A stretch of DNA of 56,824 nt from Candidatus Poribacteria bacterium (GCA_022822785.1 JAJEAL010000043.1:1-56824), one strand, 5' to 3'. Positions 33,023 through 41,920 are shown, counted from the stretch's first letter. Notes: generated by a model from the letters alone, not told the origin. A program made the numbers and translations.

Positions 33023-33778
33023 TTACCTTGAATAAACCTTAATTCCGAGTTGTTGCAGGACTCGCCTTGCTTCGTTTGTGTGAAAAGCATTCACAGGCAG
33101 CCCCGTCAACTGATTTACTAACCACTTGGGAGGTACCTGTTGACCGTCTATCTGCACATACCAAACCTGGTATTTTGGGGTATTTTGTTCCTTTTCGAGT
33201 GCGGAACGTGCTTCATCCATTATCTGTTGAGGTGTGAGTGTGATTTCAATACCACGAAGGTATGCCTTGTCTTGTTGGACAACTTTCGTCTGGCTATCAG
33301 GCGATTCTGATACTCCTTCATGCAACCAGTCGTGAAGTTCTGCCAACTTGCGTCCCATTACTCCCCTAGAAACTATCACCTTGAGATTATTGGGAATTAG
33401 CGATTCATATCCATTCAATACTCGCAAATAATCTTTTCCTAGACTTAAAAATAAATCCTCATATCGTTTACGAATTAAAACCTGCTTGAGTGCACTCAAG
33501 ACCGGTTGTTGCAATTCTTTTGCTCGCTGATGTGTCATTCGGCGATCATAGTTAGGAATTGGTTTGCAGGATGAAATCAACCCAAACTCGGCTGATAAGA
33601 TATACATATCAAGTAACCGCGCTTCAGATGGATGCACTCGCATAAACTTGTTCATTACCCGATATGCCGGTCCATCATAACGTTGCAAGGCGGGCAGTAA
33701 GCCTTGAGTGGAGCGCTTCCTTTGGGAACACGAGAGAATTAGCAACCGTTGGTTTGAAGCAGTTTTTTCTTTATACAT
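33023..33778 (-). CDS. DUF6884/YaaA-like protein with C-terminal PPK domain
   Basis: A 251-residue protein. Residues 10-150 look like a DUF6884/YaaA-type domain: RLLILSCSQRKR, then YILSAEFGLI and IPNYDRRMT. A second small domain (about 200-251) has YVQIDGQQVPPKWLV and NEARRVLQQLGI, loosely like short DNA-recognition heads seen in restriction proteins (recalled pattern, not tested). In dpd DNA-modification clusters a YaaA/DUF328 protein, DpdC, converts inserted preQ0 to its amide, so this could be the counterpart. First gene of the operon; its stop is 13 bases before herA. The ATG lacks a Shine-Dalgarno site. Confidence 0.65.
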   Translation of the reverse strand: MYKEKTASNQRLLILSCSQRKRSTQGLLPALQRYDGPAYRVMNKFMRVHPSEARLLDMYILSAEFGLISSCKPIPNYDRRMTHQRAKELQQPVLSALKQVLIRKRYEDLFLSLGKDYLRVLNGYESLIPNNLKVIVSRGVMGRKLAELHDWLHEGVSESPDSQTKVVQQDKAYLRGIEITLTPQQIMDEARSALEKEQNTPKYQVWYVQIDGQQVPPKWLVNQLTGLPVNAFHTNEARRVLQQLGIKVYSR

Positions 33779-33789
33779 GTTTTTAATAA

Positions 33790-33819
33790 AAGATACCAGA
33801 AGAGCCGGACGTAGTGCAA
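33790..33819 (-). promoter_or_regulatory. Possible promoter of the DpdA/HerA/NurA operon
   Basis: On the minus strand TTGCAC (33814-33819) and TATCTT (33790-33795) are 18 bases apart. The predicted start would be only a few bases before the ATG at 33778, giving a nearly leaderless transcript, in line with the missing ribosome site. Weak match. Confidence 0.3.
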
Positions 33820-33870
33820 ATCTATTTTCTTTAGAGTTAAACTAATAGTTTGACTCTGGTGAAAATAAAT

Positions 33871-33992
33871 TATGGTAGATTTTAGAATTACTTAGACGTG
33901 ATGAGCGAACCAAGTCACGAACCTTGCTCACCGAGTTGCGGCACACGGAGTGTGCCTACTACTTTTACTACTTATTTTTAAAATTCACCATA
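33871..33992. repeat. MITE-like element, copy 5
   Basis: A 122-base element with ends TTATGGTAGATTTTAGAATT and, on the other strand, TTATGGTGAATTTTAAAAAT. The interior differs from the other copies (GGCACACGGAGTGTGCC palindrome). It lies just upstream of the DpdA-type operon and downstream of the oxygenase start region. Confidence 0.65.
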
Positions 33993-34053
33993 ATCGTTCA
34001 ACCCAACCTACACCACTATCGTTGATGCAATGAACTAATGTACCTGTGAACCT

Positions 34054-34899
34054 TCACGCCCAAACGAACACCTCATCATCATCTGGTGAATATCCGATAA
34101 AAATAGCCAGGACAGTGCGCGGGGATTTGCCTTTGATGCCCGGTACTTCGTGGATACAGCGGGTGTTGAAAAAGTAGAGATCCCCCACCTCTAAATCGAC
34201 CTGAACCTTTTCGATGCTGTTTTCTGCTGCGTACTGATGGAAAGTGTTGTCTGTGATGTGATGAGCGATTTCCGGTTGCCAGAGGCACCGATGCAAGATG
34301 GATTGTGCCGTTTCACCCTCAATCTCCGAGTTCTGGAAGCAGAGGATCCCGGCTAACTGATGCTCGAAGCGATAGACCTCATAGTTGACGCGATTCTCAC
34401 GCCACCTGACCGAATCGAAATGTGGACTGTAGGCGATACCGCCGTAGTGGATACGAAAAATCGCGGGCCCGTAACGCCGACCGTCCGGCTCATACGCGGT
34501 CACGACACGCTTGCCGGGCGCTAACCGGGCGAGGTTTTCGTAGAGCGTCGTCACCGGATTATCGAATCCGTCGAACAGGGTCTCAAAAAGGGTGTGGGTT
34601 TCTTCGGCGTGTGAGAAGAAATCCACCGGCGAGTTTCCACGGTTGCCTAGGCTGGTGCCGATGTCGATCCGTTCTCTGGGGACAATCGAGGGGTCGTTGT
34701 AAAGCGCGTCCTGATCATAGATCAGCCCTTTTTCGATAAACCGTTGGGTGAGCCCCTCACAGTGTGCGGGGTTGTAAGCCTGACGGATAATTGGCGCCGG
34801 CGTGTGCATCTCAGCGAGTGCTTGGATTGGGTTGGGGTATCTTTCCAAAATCGTCTCCCAATCCGGTTCGATAGGAGTCCACGGATCTTGTTGCGACAT
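34054..34899 (-). CDS. 2OG-Fe(II) oxygenase-like protein
   Basis: A 281-residue protein with the iron-binding facial triad of 2-oxoglutarate oxygenases: SPHFDSVRW supplies His-x-Asp (about residues 160-162), RCIHEVPG the distal His (about 249), and RTVLAIFIGY the 2-oxoglutarate-binding Arg. The substrate is unknown. ATG 34899 follows AGGGAGC on the minus strand. It is unrelated in closer sequence to the PhyH genes at 14793 and 42936. Confidence 0.72.
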   Translation of the reverse strand: MSQQDPWTPIEPDWETILERYPNPIQALAEMHTPAPIIRQAYNPAHCEGLTQRFIEKGLIYDQDALYNDPSIVPRERIDIGTSLGNRGNSPVDFFSHAEETHTLFETLFDGFDNPVTTLYENLARLAPGKRVVTAYEPDGRRYGPAIFRIHYGGIAYSPHFDSVRWRENRVNYEVYRFEHQLAGILCFQNSEIEGETAQSILHRCLWQPEIAHHITDNTFHQYAAENSIEKVQVDLEVGDLYFFNTRCIHEVPGIKGKSPRTVLAIFIGYSPDDDEVFVWA

Positions 34900-35021
34900 A
34901 GTTTGCTCCCTGTTATGTGGCTAGGACTATTCGGTTAAAAGTTACACGCTTCCAGTTTTAGTAGCGCAATGAATTACTTTCTTCCCTCGCCCCTGTGGGA
35001 GGGGCTTCCTAGCCCCGACTT

Positions 35022-35504
35022 TTACAAATCTCGAATCTCAACCTCCAACGACTCCAAGTCCACAATGGCAACCGTGGATCTACCGGTCGTCCATCCGCCG
35101 GTTTCGCCCGGATTCAGGATGAGTGTCCCGTTCTTACGAACATCAATCTCATGCGTGTGTCCATAGATGACAATGTCGTATTCACCGCTTTTCGCGATGG
35201 GTTCGGCAAGCTCCGGATAGTGCATCGCGGCAATCTTGCGTCCGCCAACCGCTACGCTTGCGAGGTTCGGGTGTACCTCTCCAACCTCCGCAAACCGTGC
35301 AGCCAGCCCGATGCGTTCTCCGTCGTTGTTCCCGAAAACACCGACGACTCGACACCTGAGATCCGCCATCGCTGCGACCACAAACGGCGCGATGAAATCG
35401 CCGGCATGTATCACCAATTCGACCGCTTCGTTATTGAACAGTTCGACAGCTTTCTTGACCATCGGAACGTTGTCGTGGCTGTCTGAAAAAACGCCAATTT
35501 TCAT
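35022..35504 (-). CDS. YfcE/MJ0936-type metallophosphodiesterase
   Basis: A 160-residue calcineurin-like phosphoesterase. The metal motifs SDSHDN, HAGDF, GNND and GHTHEID are in order, as in YfcE/MJ0936. These cleave phosphodiesters such as bis-pNPP or cyclic nucleotides in vitro; the natural substrate is unknown. ATG 35504 is preferred because GAGGAGG sits 5 bases upstream and the family start MKIGVFSDSHD follows; a longer reading would run into the upstream gene. Confidence 0.85.
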   Translation of the reverse strand: MKIGVFSDSHDNVPMVKKAVELFNNEAVELVIHAGDFIAPFVVAAMADLRCRVVGVFGNNDGERIGLAARFAEVGEVHPNLASVAVGGRKIAAMHYPELAEPIAKSGEYDIVIYGHTHEIDVRKNGTLILNPGETGGWTTGRSTVAIVDLESLEVEIRDL

Positions 35505-35553
35505 ACAAACCTCCTCGAACATTATGCCTAAATCCATCGGGGGAATAAGTAGC

Positions 35554-36420
35554 TTAACCGCCGAGTGCGGGGATTTTGCTCTCAATTAGATCGGGGTTGA
35601 TTTCGCCTTTGTGGAGAACGACACGGTACTGAAATTCAAGTTGATCGTCTAATGCCAGCTGGAACGGCTCATAATAGGCGGGCGACGGGTGGATTATGCC
35701 GTAGGCCTCTCGGTTCCGCACCCACCACGTCGTTGGATGGCGTGGATTAGATGGGTGGTCAATGATTGTTGCGCCGTAGACATCGCCATCGTCCGCATGC
35801 GTTCCCGCGAAACTGCACCACCGGCTCTGTTCTCCGAAAATATCGGTCGGTTCCGTGCGTCCATTCGCATCTAACAGTTGCCCCGGCGTGAGTGCGTTAT
35901 CGAATCGGATAGTCAAGCCGCTGTAGAACAACCCGCCGCGCCCCGGCTCTCCACGGTTGAGATCTAACGTCACTTCGCGGCCGTGTGGTCGAAATTGGAA
36001 TCGCACATCAATAACCAGATGGTCCAGTTCCGGCGGAAACACCGTCGTCTGACGAATCTCCGTGAGATGGGTGACATCCTGCCAGTCGATCCACGCGTTC
36101 TCGACGGTGAATTGCGCTTTCTCTGCATTAGCGGACTGCGTTATACACCGTTGATGGGCAATGCGTCCGAACCCTGTGGGATCTCCACCGACCCCCGGTT
36201 GTTCCCAGAAGTTCACGCCGTTGACCTTTTTCCACGCTACCCACATCCCCTGATGGTGTACATGATCTTCGGGCTGATTCATCGTCAGCGGCGGCGAATC
36301 GGGTAGTCGAAGCGGCTGCCAGTAGGTTCGCTGTCCACCGGTTTGGAAGTGATAGTTGAGCAGCGTCTCCTCGTTCCAGGTTAAGCCTAACCCATCGTCA
36401 ATCGGTCCCAGTGTCAACAT
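35554..36420 (-). CDS. DUF6807 (PmoA-like) family protein
   Basis: A 288-residue beta-rich protein of the DUF6807 family, often labelled methane oxygenase PmoA although unrelated to particulate methane monooxygenase. Landmarks: the N-terminal region up to RPYWQP-like RTYWQPL, PEDHVHHQGMWVAW with its histidine cluster, and the C-terminal FQYRVVLHKG. Such proteins sit near sugar and glycoside genes and may bind or modify carbohydrates (inference). It has no signal peptide. Confidence 0.7.
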   Translation of the reverse strand: MLTLGPIDDGLGLTWNEETLLNYHFQTGGQRTYWQPLRLPDSPPLTMNQPEDHVHHQGMWVAWKKVNGVNFWEQPGVGGDPTGFGRIAHQRCITQSANAEKAQFTVENAWIDWQDVTHLTEIRQTTVFPPELDHLVIDVRFQFRPHGREVTLDLNRGEPGRGGLFYSGLTIRFDNALTPGQLLDANGRTEPTDIFGEQSRWCSFAGTHADDGDVYGATIIDHPSNPRHPTTWWVRNREAYGIIHPSPAYYEPFQLALDDQLEFQYRVVLHKGEINPDLIESKIPALGG

Positions 36421-36463
36421 CAGTTATCCCTTTCTTGGATAGAAGCAAGATATAGCATTAGAA

Positions 36464-38386
36464 TCAGGCGTTTCGATAATCAATGATTGCTTGCCGATAC
36501 GCCTCCGGTACGCCGATGTCGAAACACCTGCCCTTGACAAGGTAACCTGAAAAGTTGTCCTCTTTCCGCAATTTGTCTAGGCAAGAGGTGAGCTGAAACT
36601 CACCGCGTTCGCGGAGGCTATGAGCGATATTCTCTTCAAGGTAGCTGAAAATTTCTGGCACCAGCACATACATCCCGAACACAGTCAAAAATTCGTCGTC
36701 GTCCAGCCCATCGACACGAAGATGTTCCCGCGCATACGCGACCGTGGGTTTTTCGGAGAACTCTGTTATCGAAAGAATCGTGCCCAACTCTTGCCAGCTA
36801 CCCGTCACACAACCGAAGTTATGAATCTGATCTGCGGGTGTCGCTCGTAACCCAACCACGCTATGCTCTACCCGATCATAGGCATCCAGTAGCTGCCGTG
36901 CACAGGATACATCGTTATCGGAGGCATAGATATGGTCCCCTAGCATCAGCAGAAAGGGCTCGTCGTTGACCCATTCCCGTGTGCAAAAGACAGCGTGTCC
37001 AAATCCCTCCTGAACATCTTGGGTCACAAACGAAATCCGCTGTCCCAGCTCCATCAGGTATTGTGAGTACTCCTGATCTTCTTTGGACAGCTTGTTGAAA
37101 TTCTCAATAAACGGAGGCGTCTTGAAAAACCGCTCGAAGAGTTCCCTGTCCCTGCTTTGCACGACAAGGCAGACCTCCTCGATACCGGCGTTGATTGCCT
37201 CTTCGACAATTGCCATGATGACCGGCTTCGGTTTGCCCGATTTGTCGATGATAGGGAACAGCTCCTTCTTTATCGCCTTTGACGCCGGAAATAGGCGAGT
37301 CCCAAAACCGGCGGCGGGAATCACCGCTTTGCGCACACGCTTTCCCGCTTGAATCACTAATTTCAAACAGGACATCTCCAAGTCCCGCTCGATAATGTCG
37401 ATAACCTTCTGCTGGCTCTCGCTATCTTTAACGATGAATTGGGCTGTACCATCTCCTTGAGAACCGACGCCTTTCCCGCCCAGTATGTACGACTGGATAG
37501 GAGCGTAATTGAGAACTTTATGCAGCACGGGTGCCGTGAGCTGCGACGGACAAGCGGGTTGCACGTACTCGTCAAACTCCGCCTGTGCTTCTTTCATTAG
37601 TGCCCCGATACGCGGCGCATCGCCTTGATGTAACGCGTTGTATGCTGCACGGGTTATCCTTGTGCTGATTGGGCCGAGATATCTTTGGACGTTCCACTGC
37701 AGCTGGTTTTCGGCGAACGGATAACAGTGGTTGAGCCGGTTGAGTATCAGCCGCGTATCCTTGCCCGCCCCTAGGTCAACAATGACAAAGTATAGGTCTT
37801 TCGACACGTTAATCTCTTCGACATCAATTCGGTCGCCATCGAAGGTCATCATGATAGGACGGTTGCCGTAAGCGCAGCCCTGATCCATCCGACCGCAGCG
37901 GGACGGTGTGGTTATCTCGCCGATGTAAGCGTATTCCATTTCGCCCCGGACAGTCATCTTCAGGTCATAAATACGATTGAATGCGCGAGCCACAAGGACA
38001 CAGGTCGCCGCGCTGGAGGACAGCCCCTTTTCGGCGGGCAAATCGGTCAGATAATTGTCAATCTCAAGTCCATGCACCTGATAATGTGTCAGAATCTGAT
38101 ATGCCACCCCAGCGGCATAGCTGAAGAATCCACCCTTTTGCGCTTCCGCGAGAAGTGCTTCACTTTCCATCGGCACCTCAAACGGTTCCATACGTGTGCC
38201 GTCGCTTAGGGTTGTTCGTAGGATTAGCTTGGTTGGGTGAGGGTGCACTTCAGCATAGAGCCCCTGATTGGTACTGGCGATAATCGCGTAGCCTTTTTCT
38301 AAATCGGCGTTGGTGCGACGGTAACCGCCTGCCCAATCGGTGTGTTCTCCAAAAAGGCAGATACGGCCTGGCACAAAAATCTTCAT
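36464..38386 (-). CDS. Bifunctional GHMP sugar kinase - nucleotidyltransferase (GalU-like)
   Basis: A 640-residue fusion. Residues 1-345 are a GHMP kinase: PGRICLFGEHTDWAGGY at the N-terminus (galactokinase-like GEHTD), the ATP loop PAEKGLSSSAA (117-127) and GGKGVGSQGDG near 303. Residues 351-640 are a complete GalU-type sugar-1-phosphate nucleotidyltransferase (VIPAAGFGTRLFPASKAIKKELFPI, later LMLGDHIY and FSEKPT). The two halves could phosphorylate a sugar at C1 and then charge it to a UDP/NDP sugar in one protein. Fkp/FKGP enzymes do the same for fucose but with the domains in the opposite order. ATG 38386 follows GGAGTCAGAGG. Confidence 0.82.
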   Translation of the reverse strand: MKIFVPGRICLFGEHTDWAGGYRRTNADLEKGYAIIASTNQGLYAEVHPHPTKLILRTTLSDGTRMEPFEVPMESEALLAEAQKGGFFSYAAGVAYQILTHYQVHGLEIDNYLTDLPAEKGLSSSAATCVLVARAFNRIYDLKMTVRGEMEYAYIGEITTPSRCGRMDQGCAYGNRPIMMTFDGDRIDVEEINVSKDLYFVIVDLGAGKDTRLILNRLNHCYPFAENQLQWNVQRYLGPISTRITRAAYNALHQGDAPRIGALMKEAQAEFDEYVQPACPSQLTAPVLHKVLNYAPIQSYILGGKGVGSQGDGTAQFIVKDSESQQKVIDIIERDLEMSCLKLVIQAGKRVRKAVIPAAGFGTRLFPASKAIKKELFPIIDKSGKPKPVIMAIVEEAINAGIEEVCLVVQSRDRELFERFFKTPPFIENFNKLSKEDQEYSQYLMELGQRISFVTQDVQEGFGHAVFCTREWVNDEPFLLMLGDHIYASDNDVSCARQLLDAYDRVEHSVVGLRATPADQIHNFGCVTGSWQELGTILSITEFSEKPTVAYAREHLRVDGLDDDEFLTVFGMYVLVPEIFSYLEENIAHSLRERGEFQLTSCLDKLRKEDNFSGYLVKGRCFDIGVPEAYRQAIIDYRNA

Positions 38387-38577
38387 CCTCTGACTCCGGT
38401 CTTCTGTAATCTCCTAAAGTGCAACTCCGGTATGATCGGGTTAGGTCCCGTTGACATGTGATGGATTGAGCGCAATGGGGTAAACACAATCCCTACCGCG
38501 TAGGGGTTATCCCCGGATACATCGGAGTTCAAAATAACTTGTGGTCGCCCGTCGTAGGAACGGCGGATCTGCTTTTC

Positions 38578-40215
38578 CTACCAACCTACCGCATAGCCGT
38601 CCCGCCGTGGGTCTGAACCGCCAATCAGTGCGCCGGAATCTGAGTCGATCCGAATCGCTTGTGCGCTGCCGGGGCCACCCCAATCTCCCAAGATCCGGAG
38701 GTCATGCCCCCGGTGGGCGAGACCAGCGCGGACATCTTCCGGGAATCGCCCTTCGAGCTGAAGCGCGTCTTCACAGGTGTGCGGTATGGTGGATTCCATC
38801 GGGTTCTGTAGGTTGCGCCAACGCGGCGCTTCGACCGCTTCCTGCGGCGTCATACCGAAATCGACAACGTGGGTGACCAACTGAAGGTTGGTTTGTACCT
38901 GTGTATCGGCTCCCGGGGTCCCGCAGATGAGGAACGGCTTGCCATCCTTGGTTACAATCACCGGGTTCATGGTGTGGCGCACACGCTTGCCGGGCATGAG
39001 ACAATTCGGGTGGTCTGCCTCAAGATGCCAATATGTCATCCGGTTGTTGAGCAAGATGCCGGTGTCGCCAGCGATAAGGCTTGAACCGAATCCGGACTGT
39101 ATGCTCTGCAACACGCAGACAGCATTCCCCGCGCCGTCCGCTGTACAGAAGCAGGTGGTGTCCTCAAACTGTTCGGGCCCACCGGAGGGGACATCGGTCG
39201 CCGCCCGGCTAGGATCAATGCGTGCAGCCTGCTTTTTCGCATAATCTTTGGACAACATGCCTTTGATAGGAACATTGACCCACTCTGGGTCAGCCATATA
39301 TTTCTCCCGATCCGCAAAGGAGAGCTTTTTCGCTTCCACCATCAGGTGCACGCTTTCAGCCGTGTTGCAGCCCATCGATTGTAGATCGAACTGTTCAACG
39401 ATGTTCAGCTCCTGCAACAAAATATGTCCACTCGAATTGGGCGGCATCTCATAGACCTCATGCCCCCGATAGGTGGTGTGGATGGGGTCGCTCCACCGGG
39501 CGTGATAATCAGACAGGTCCTTTTCGGTCAACAAGCCGTCGTATGCGTTGCTAAACTCAACAATCGCTCTCGCAATCTCACCTTCATAGAGGGTCCCGCG
39601 TCCTTCGGCAGCAATCTTCCGTAGGGTGCTTCCGAGCGCTTTGTTGTAGATAATTTCTCCCGGCTTGGGTGGGTCGCCGTCGTTGGTAAATATCGGGCGT
39701 GTGTATGGGTCTTGGGCGAAGCGTGGGTTTTCGCCGCTAAGTCCACTGGCAAGATTGTGGCTGATGGGAAAGCCGTTTTCACAGAGCGAAATTGCTGGTT
39801 CAAAGGCTTGTTCGAGTTTAAGCGCACCGTACCGCTCGTGTGCTTTCAGCCAGCCATCGACGATGCCCGGCACCGAGACGCTGCGAATCCCCTTCATCGG
39901 AATCCCGCCATCCTGTAGGTAAAGTTCACGGGTCGCTGCGTAAGGCGCGGGACCGGTCGCATTCACAGCCGTTACCGTGCCCGTTTCTGCCCAGTAAATC
40001 AGGATGAATCCGTCCCCGCCGACACCAGATCCCGCCGGTTCGACCACACCCAGCGCGGTCGCCGTTGCGACTGCGGCATCAACGGCGTTCCCGCCCGCTA
40101 AAATCGCCTGCATCCCCGCCTGTGATGCGAGCATGTGCCCTGAGGTGACCATGCCGTTTCTGCCCATCGCAGAGGGTCGAAATCCCGAAAATTTAATTCC
40201 GTGTGGTGATTGCAT
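38578..40215 (-). CDS. ggt: Gamma-glutamyltransferase / hydrolase
   Basis: A 545-residue Ntn hydrolase of the Ggt family. The glutathione-site motif is seen early (GGNAVDAAVATATALGVVEP) and the self-cleavage threonine is Thr353 in DTTCFCTADGAGNAV, which becomes the N-terminus of the small subunit. The end GGSDPRRDGYAVGW is typical. Unlike E. coli Ggt there is no signal peptide, so it may be cytoplasmic or act on other gamma-glutamyl or cyclic substrates. ATG 40215 follows CGGAGGAT. Confidence 0.87.
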   Translation of the reverse strand: MQSPHGIKFSGFRPSAMGRNGMVTSGHMLASQAGMQAILAGGNAVDAAVATATALGVVEPAGSGVGGDGFILIYWAETGTVTAVNATGPAPYAATRELYLQDGGIPMKGIRSVSVPGIVDGWLKAHERYGALKLEQAFEPAISLCENGFPISHNLASGLSGENPRFAQDPYTRPIFTNDGDPPKPGEIIYNKALGSTLRKIAAEGRGTLYEGEIARAIVEFSNAYDGLLTEKDLSDYHARWSDPIHTTYRGHEVYEMPPNSSGHILLQELNIVEQFDLQSMGCNTAESVHLMVEAKKLSFADREKYMADPEWVNVPIKGMLSKDYAKKQAARIDPSRAATDVPSGGPEQFEDTTCFCTADGAGNAVCVLQSIQSGFGSSLIAGDTGILLNNRMTYWHLEADHPNCLMPGKRVRHTMNPVIVTKDGKPFLICGTPGADTQVQTNLQLVTHVVDFGMTPQEAVEAPRWRNLQNPMESTIPHTCEDALQLEGRFPEDVRAGLAHRGHDLRILGDWGGPGSAQAIRIDSDSGALIGGSDPRRDGYAVGW

Positions 40216-40545
40216 CTTTTATCCTCCGAAGTTGTAATCTTTGGACGCTAGAGAGATTGTGCTGCTGCCATCAGTCGCCACTTTAGCACTGTCCCCACCA
40301 AAAAATCAAGTGCAAACTTGTCCGCGCTACACCTGCAAAGGGGACAACTGTGCGTACAACGGATGCCGTCAAAATGGAACAAATCACTTTTGGCCGTGTG
40401 TAAACTCTCAAGCATCCTATCACACTTCTAAAGGGCACATCAATCTAATTTTCTGGGCTCCGGTGATTTGAATAGATTGACAAACCGCTGCGGATAGGGG
40501 ACTCTGTTCAGTCTCGTGACTTAATCCGGCGATAGTAATCGGTGC

Positions 40546-40574
40546 TTGACACCTATCGGCAAAGATGATAAAAT
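40546..40574 (+). promoter_or_regulatory. Predicted sigma70 promoter for the TPR gene
   Basis: Perfect TTGACA (40546-40551) and TAAAAT (40569-40574) with a 17-base spacer, 64 bases ahead of the TPR gene. The rest of the 423-base gap (40216-40638) holds no gene that I can support. Confidence 0.75.
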
Positions 40575-40638
40575 GGGCAAGAAGGACAAAATTCGTTCCA
40601 CGCTTTTGTAACAAAACACACCAACAGGAGTTTAAAAG

Positions 40639-41877
40639 ATGAAAAGATTCATTATTGTAGAGATTATTGTTATCGCAGCCTTAGTGATCGGCTTTTTTGT
40701 TGGCAGGGCGTCAAAACCAGGAGACAGCCTAGATGCTTACTACATAAACGCGGATGCGGCGTGGGAAAAAGCGCAGCAGGCGGATACCCCTCCCGTAACT
40801 CTTGAGGACGAAGATCAGAAGCGTGTCAGCGATGTCAGGGCGTTATACCGGCAGGTGTTCGAGAGATACCCCGACAATCGGTGGGCGGATGACGCTATCT
40901 ATCAGTTGGCATCGCGGCTTGGACGGACAGACGAGGAAGCCTTCGCGCTGTTTCGACGACTCGTTAACAACTATCCCGACAGCGAATGGGTAGACGATTC
41001 GCTATATACCATTGCCATCGCTTACTATCGACTGGGGGAGGAAATTAAAAAGACCGATAGCGTTGAGAGCGCAGATGCCTACTACGATCGGGCATCGGCG
41101 ATGTTTGATCAACTCATCCAAAACTATCCGGGTAGCGCCCTCGCCGACGAGTCCCGGTTCAATCGGGCGATGTGCCTCTACGGAAAAGAGAAGTGGACCG
41201 CCGCACTCGAGGCGTTAGATGCGTTGCGGGAAGATTTCATCGGTACTGACCTCTTTTATAGTATTGTGTATTATACAGGGATGATTTTTACCCAGAGGCA
41301 AGCGTATGACGACGCGCGAGTCGAGTTCCAAAACGTCGTCAGCTCAGCTCACGAAGAACTTGCCCCGCTTGCACAGTTTGGTATCGGTCAGACCTATTTT
41401 GCCGAGGCAAAATATGATGAAGCGATTGAGGCCTACCAAAAGGTAATTGACACATACCCCGAGGCCGCAATGGCGCAGGAGGCACATTTCACCATCGGTT
41501 GGGCGTATGAGAAGTTGAAGAAGTATGACGAAGCGATTATCCAAGTTGAGGGAGCGATAGAGAAATATCCGCACCACGCGAATACAGCCAACATGCAGTT
41601 CTATGTTGGACAGATTTACTACGCCAAGGAAGATACCGACGGGGCAATCAACGCATATCGCAAAGTCGCCGATAATCCGACCTATGATTACGATACACGC
41701 AGACAGGCGCAGTATTGGGTCGGCAATATCTACGAAACCACGGACAGGACGGACGAGGCAATCAAAGAATACCAGAAACTGCTCACGGACTTTCCAGAAC
41801 CTCACCGTACACTCCGCCATCCATCGAACAATATCAACGAAAACTATATTCAGAAACTGCGGACCGGAGAATTATAA
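40639..41877 (+). CDS. Membrane-anchored TPR-repeat protein
   Basis: A 412-residue protein: an N-terminal membrane anchor (FIIVEIIVIAALVIGFFVG, residues 4-22) leads to about eight tetratricopeptide repeats with the usual W/Y-L-G-Y-A-P spacing (for example GIGQTYFAEAKYDEAIEAYQ). The set resembles YbgF/CpoB or BamD-like periplasmic scaffolds, so protein-protein assembly in the envelope is likely. ATG follows AACAGGAG. Confidence 0.78.
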   Translation: MKRFIIVEIIVIAALVIGFFVGRASKPGDSLDAYYINADAAWEKAQQADTPPVTLEDEDQKRVSDVRALYRQVFERYPDNRWADDAIYQLASRLGRTDEEAFALFRRLVNNYPDSEWVDDSLYTIAIAYYRLGEEIKKTDSVESADAYYDRASAMFDQLIQNYPGSALADESRFNRAMCLYGKEKWTAALEALDALREDFIGTDLFYSIVYYTGMIFTQRQAYDDARVEFQNVVSSAHEELAPLAQFGIGQTYFAEAKYDEAIEAYQKVIDTYPEAAMAQEAHFTIGWAYEKLKKYDEAIIQVEGAIEKYPHHANTANMQFYVGQIYYAKEDTDGAINAYRKVADNPTYDYDTRRQAQYWVGNIYETTDRTDEAIKEYQKLLTDFPEPHRTLRHPSNNINENYIQKLRTGEL

Positions 41878-41920
41878 AACGATTTCTGAAGTGGCAACAT
41901 TTGATGTCATAGGTAAATAC

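Noticed and set aside
28428-33778. Integrative element with attachment sites
   Set aside because: The island looks A+T-richer by eye, but no integrase, tRNA target or flanking direct repeat was found; I cannot claim an integration site.
35554-36420. Methane monooxygenase subunit PmoA
   Set aside because: The soluble beta-rich DUF6807 protein shares only a misleading label; there are no membrane helices or copper ligands.
40216-40638. Short open frame at 40241-40471
   Set aside because: No ribosome site, no domain, low-complexity translation and overlap with promoter-like sequence.
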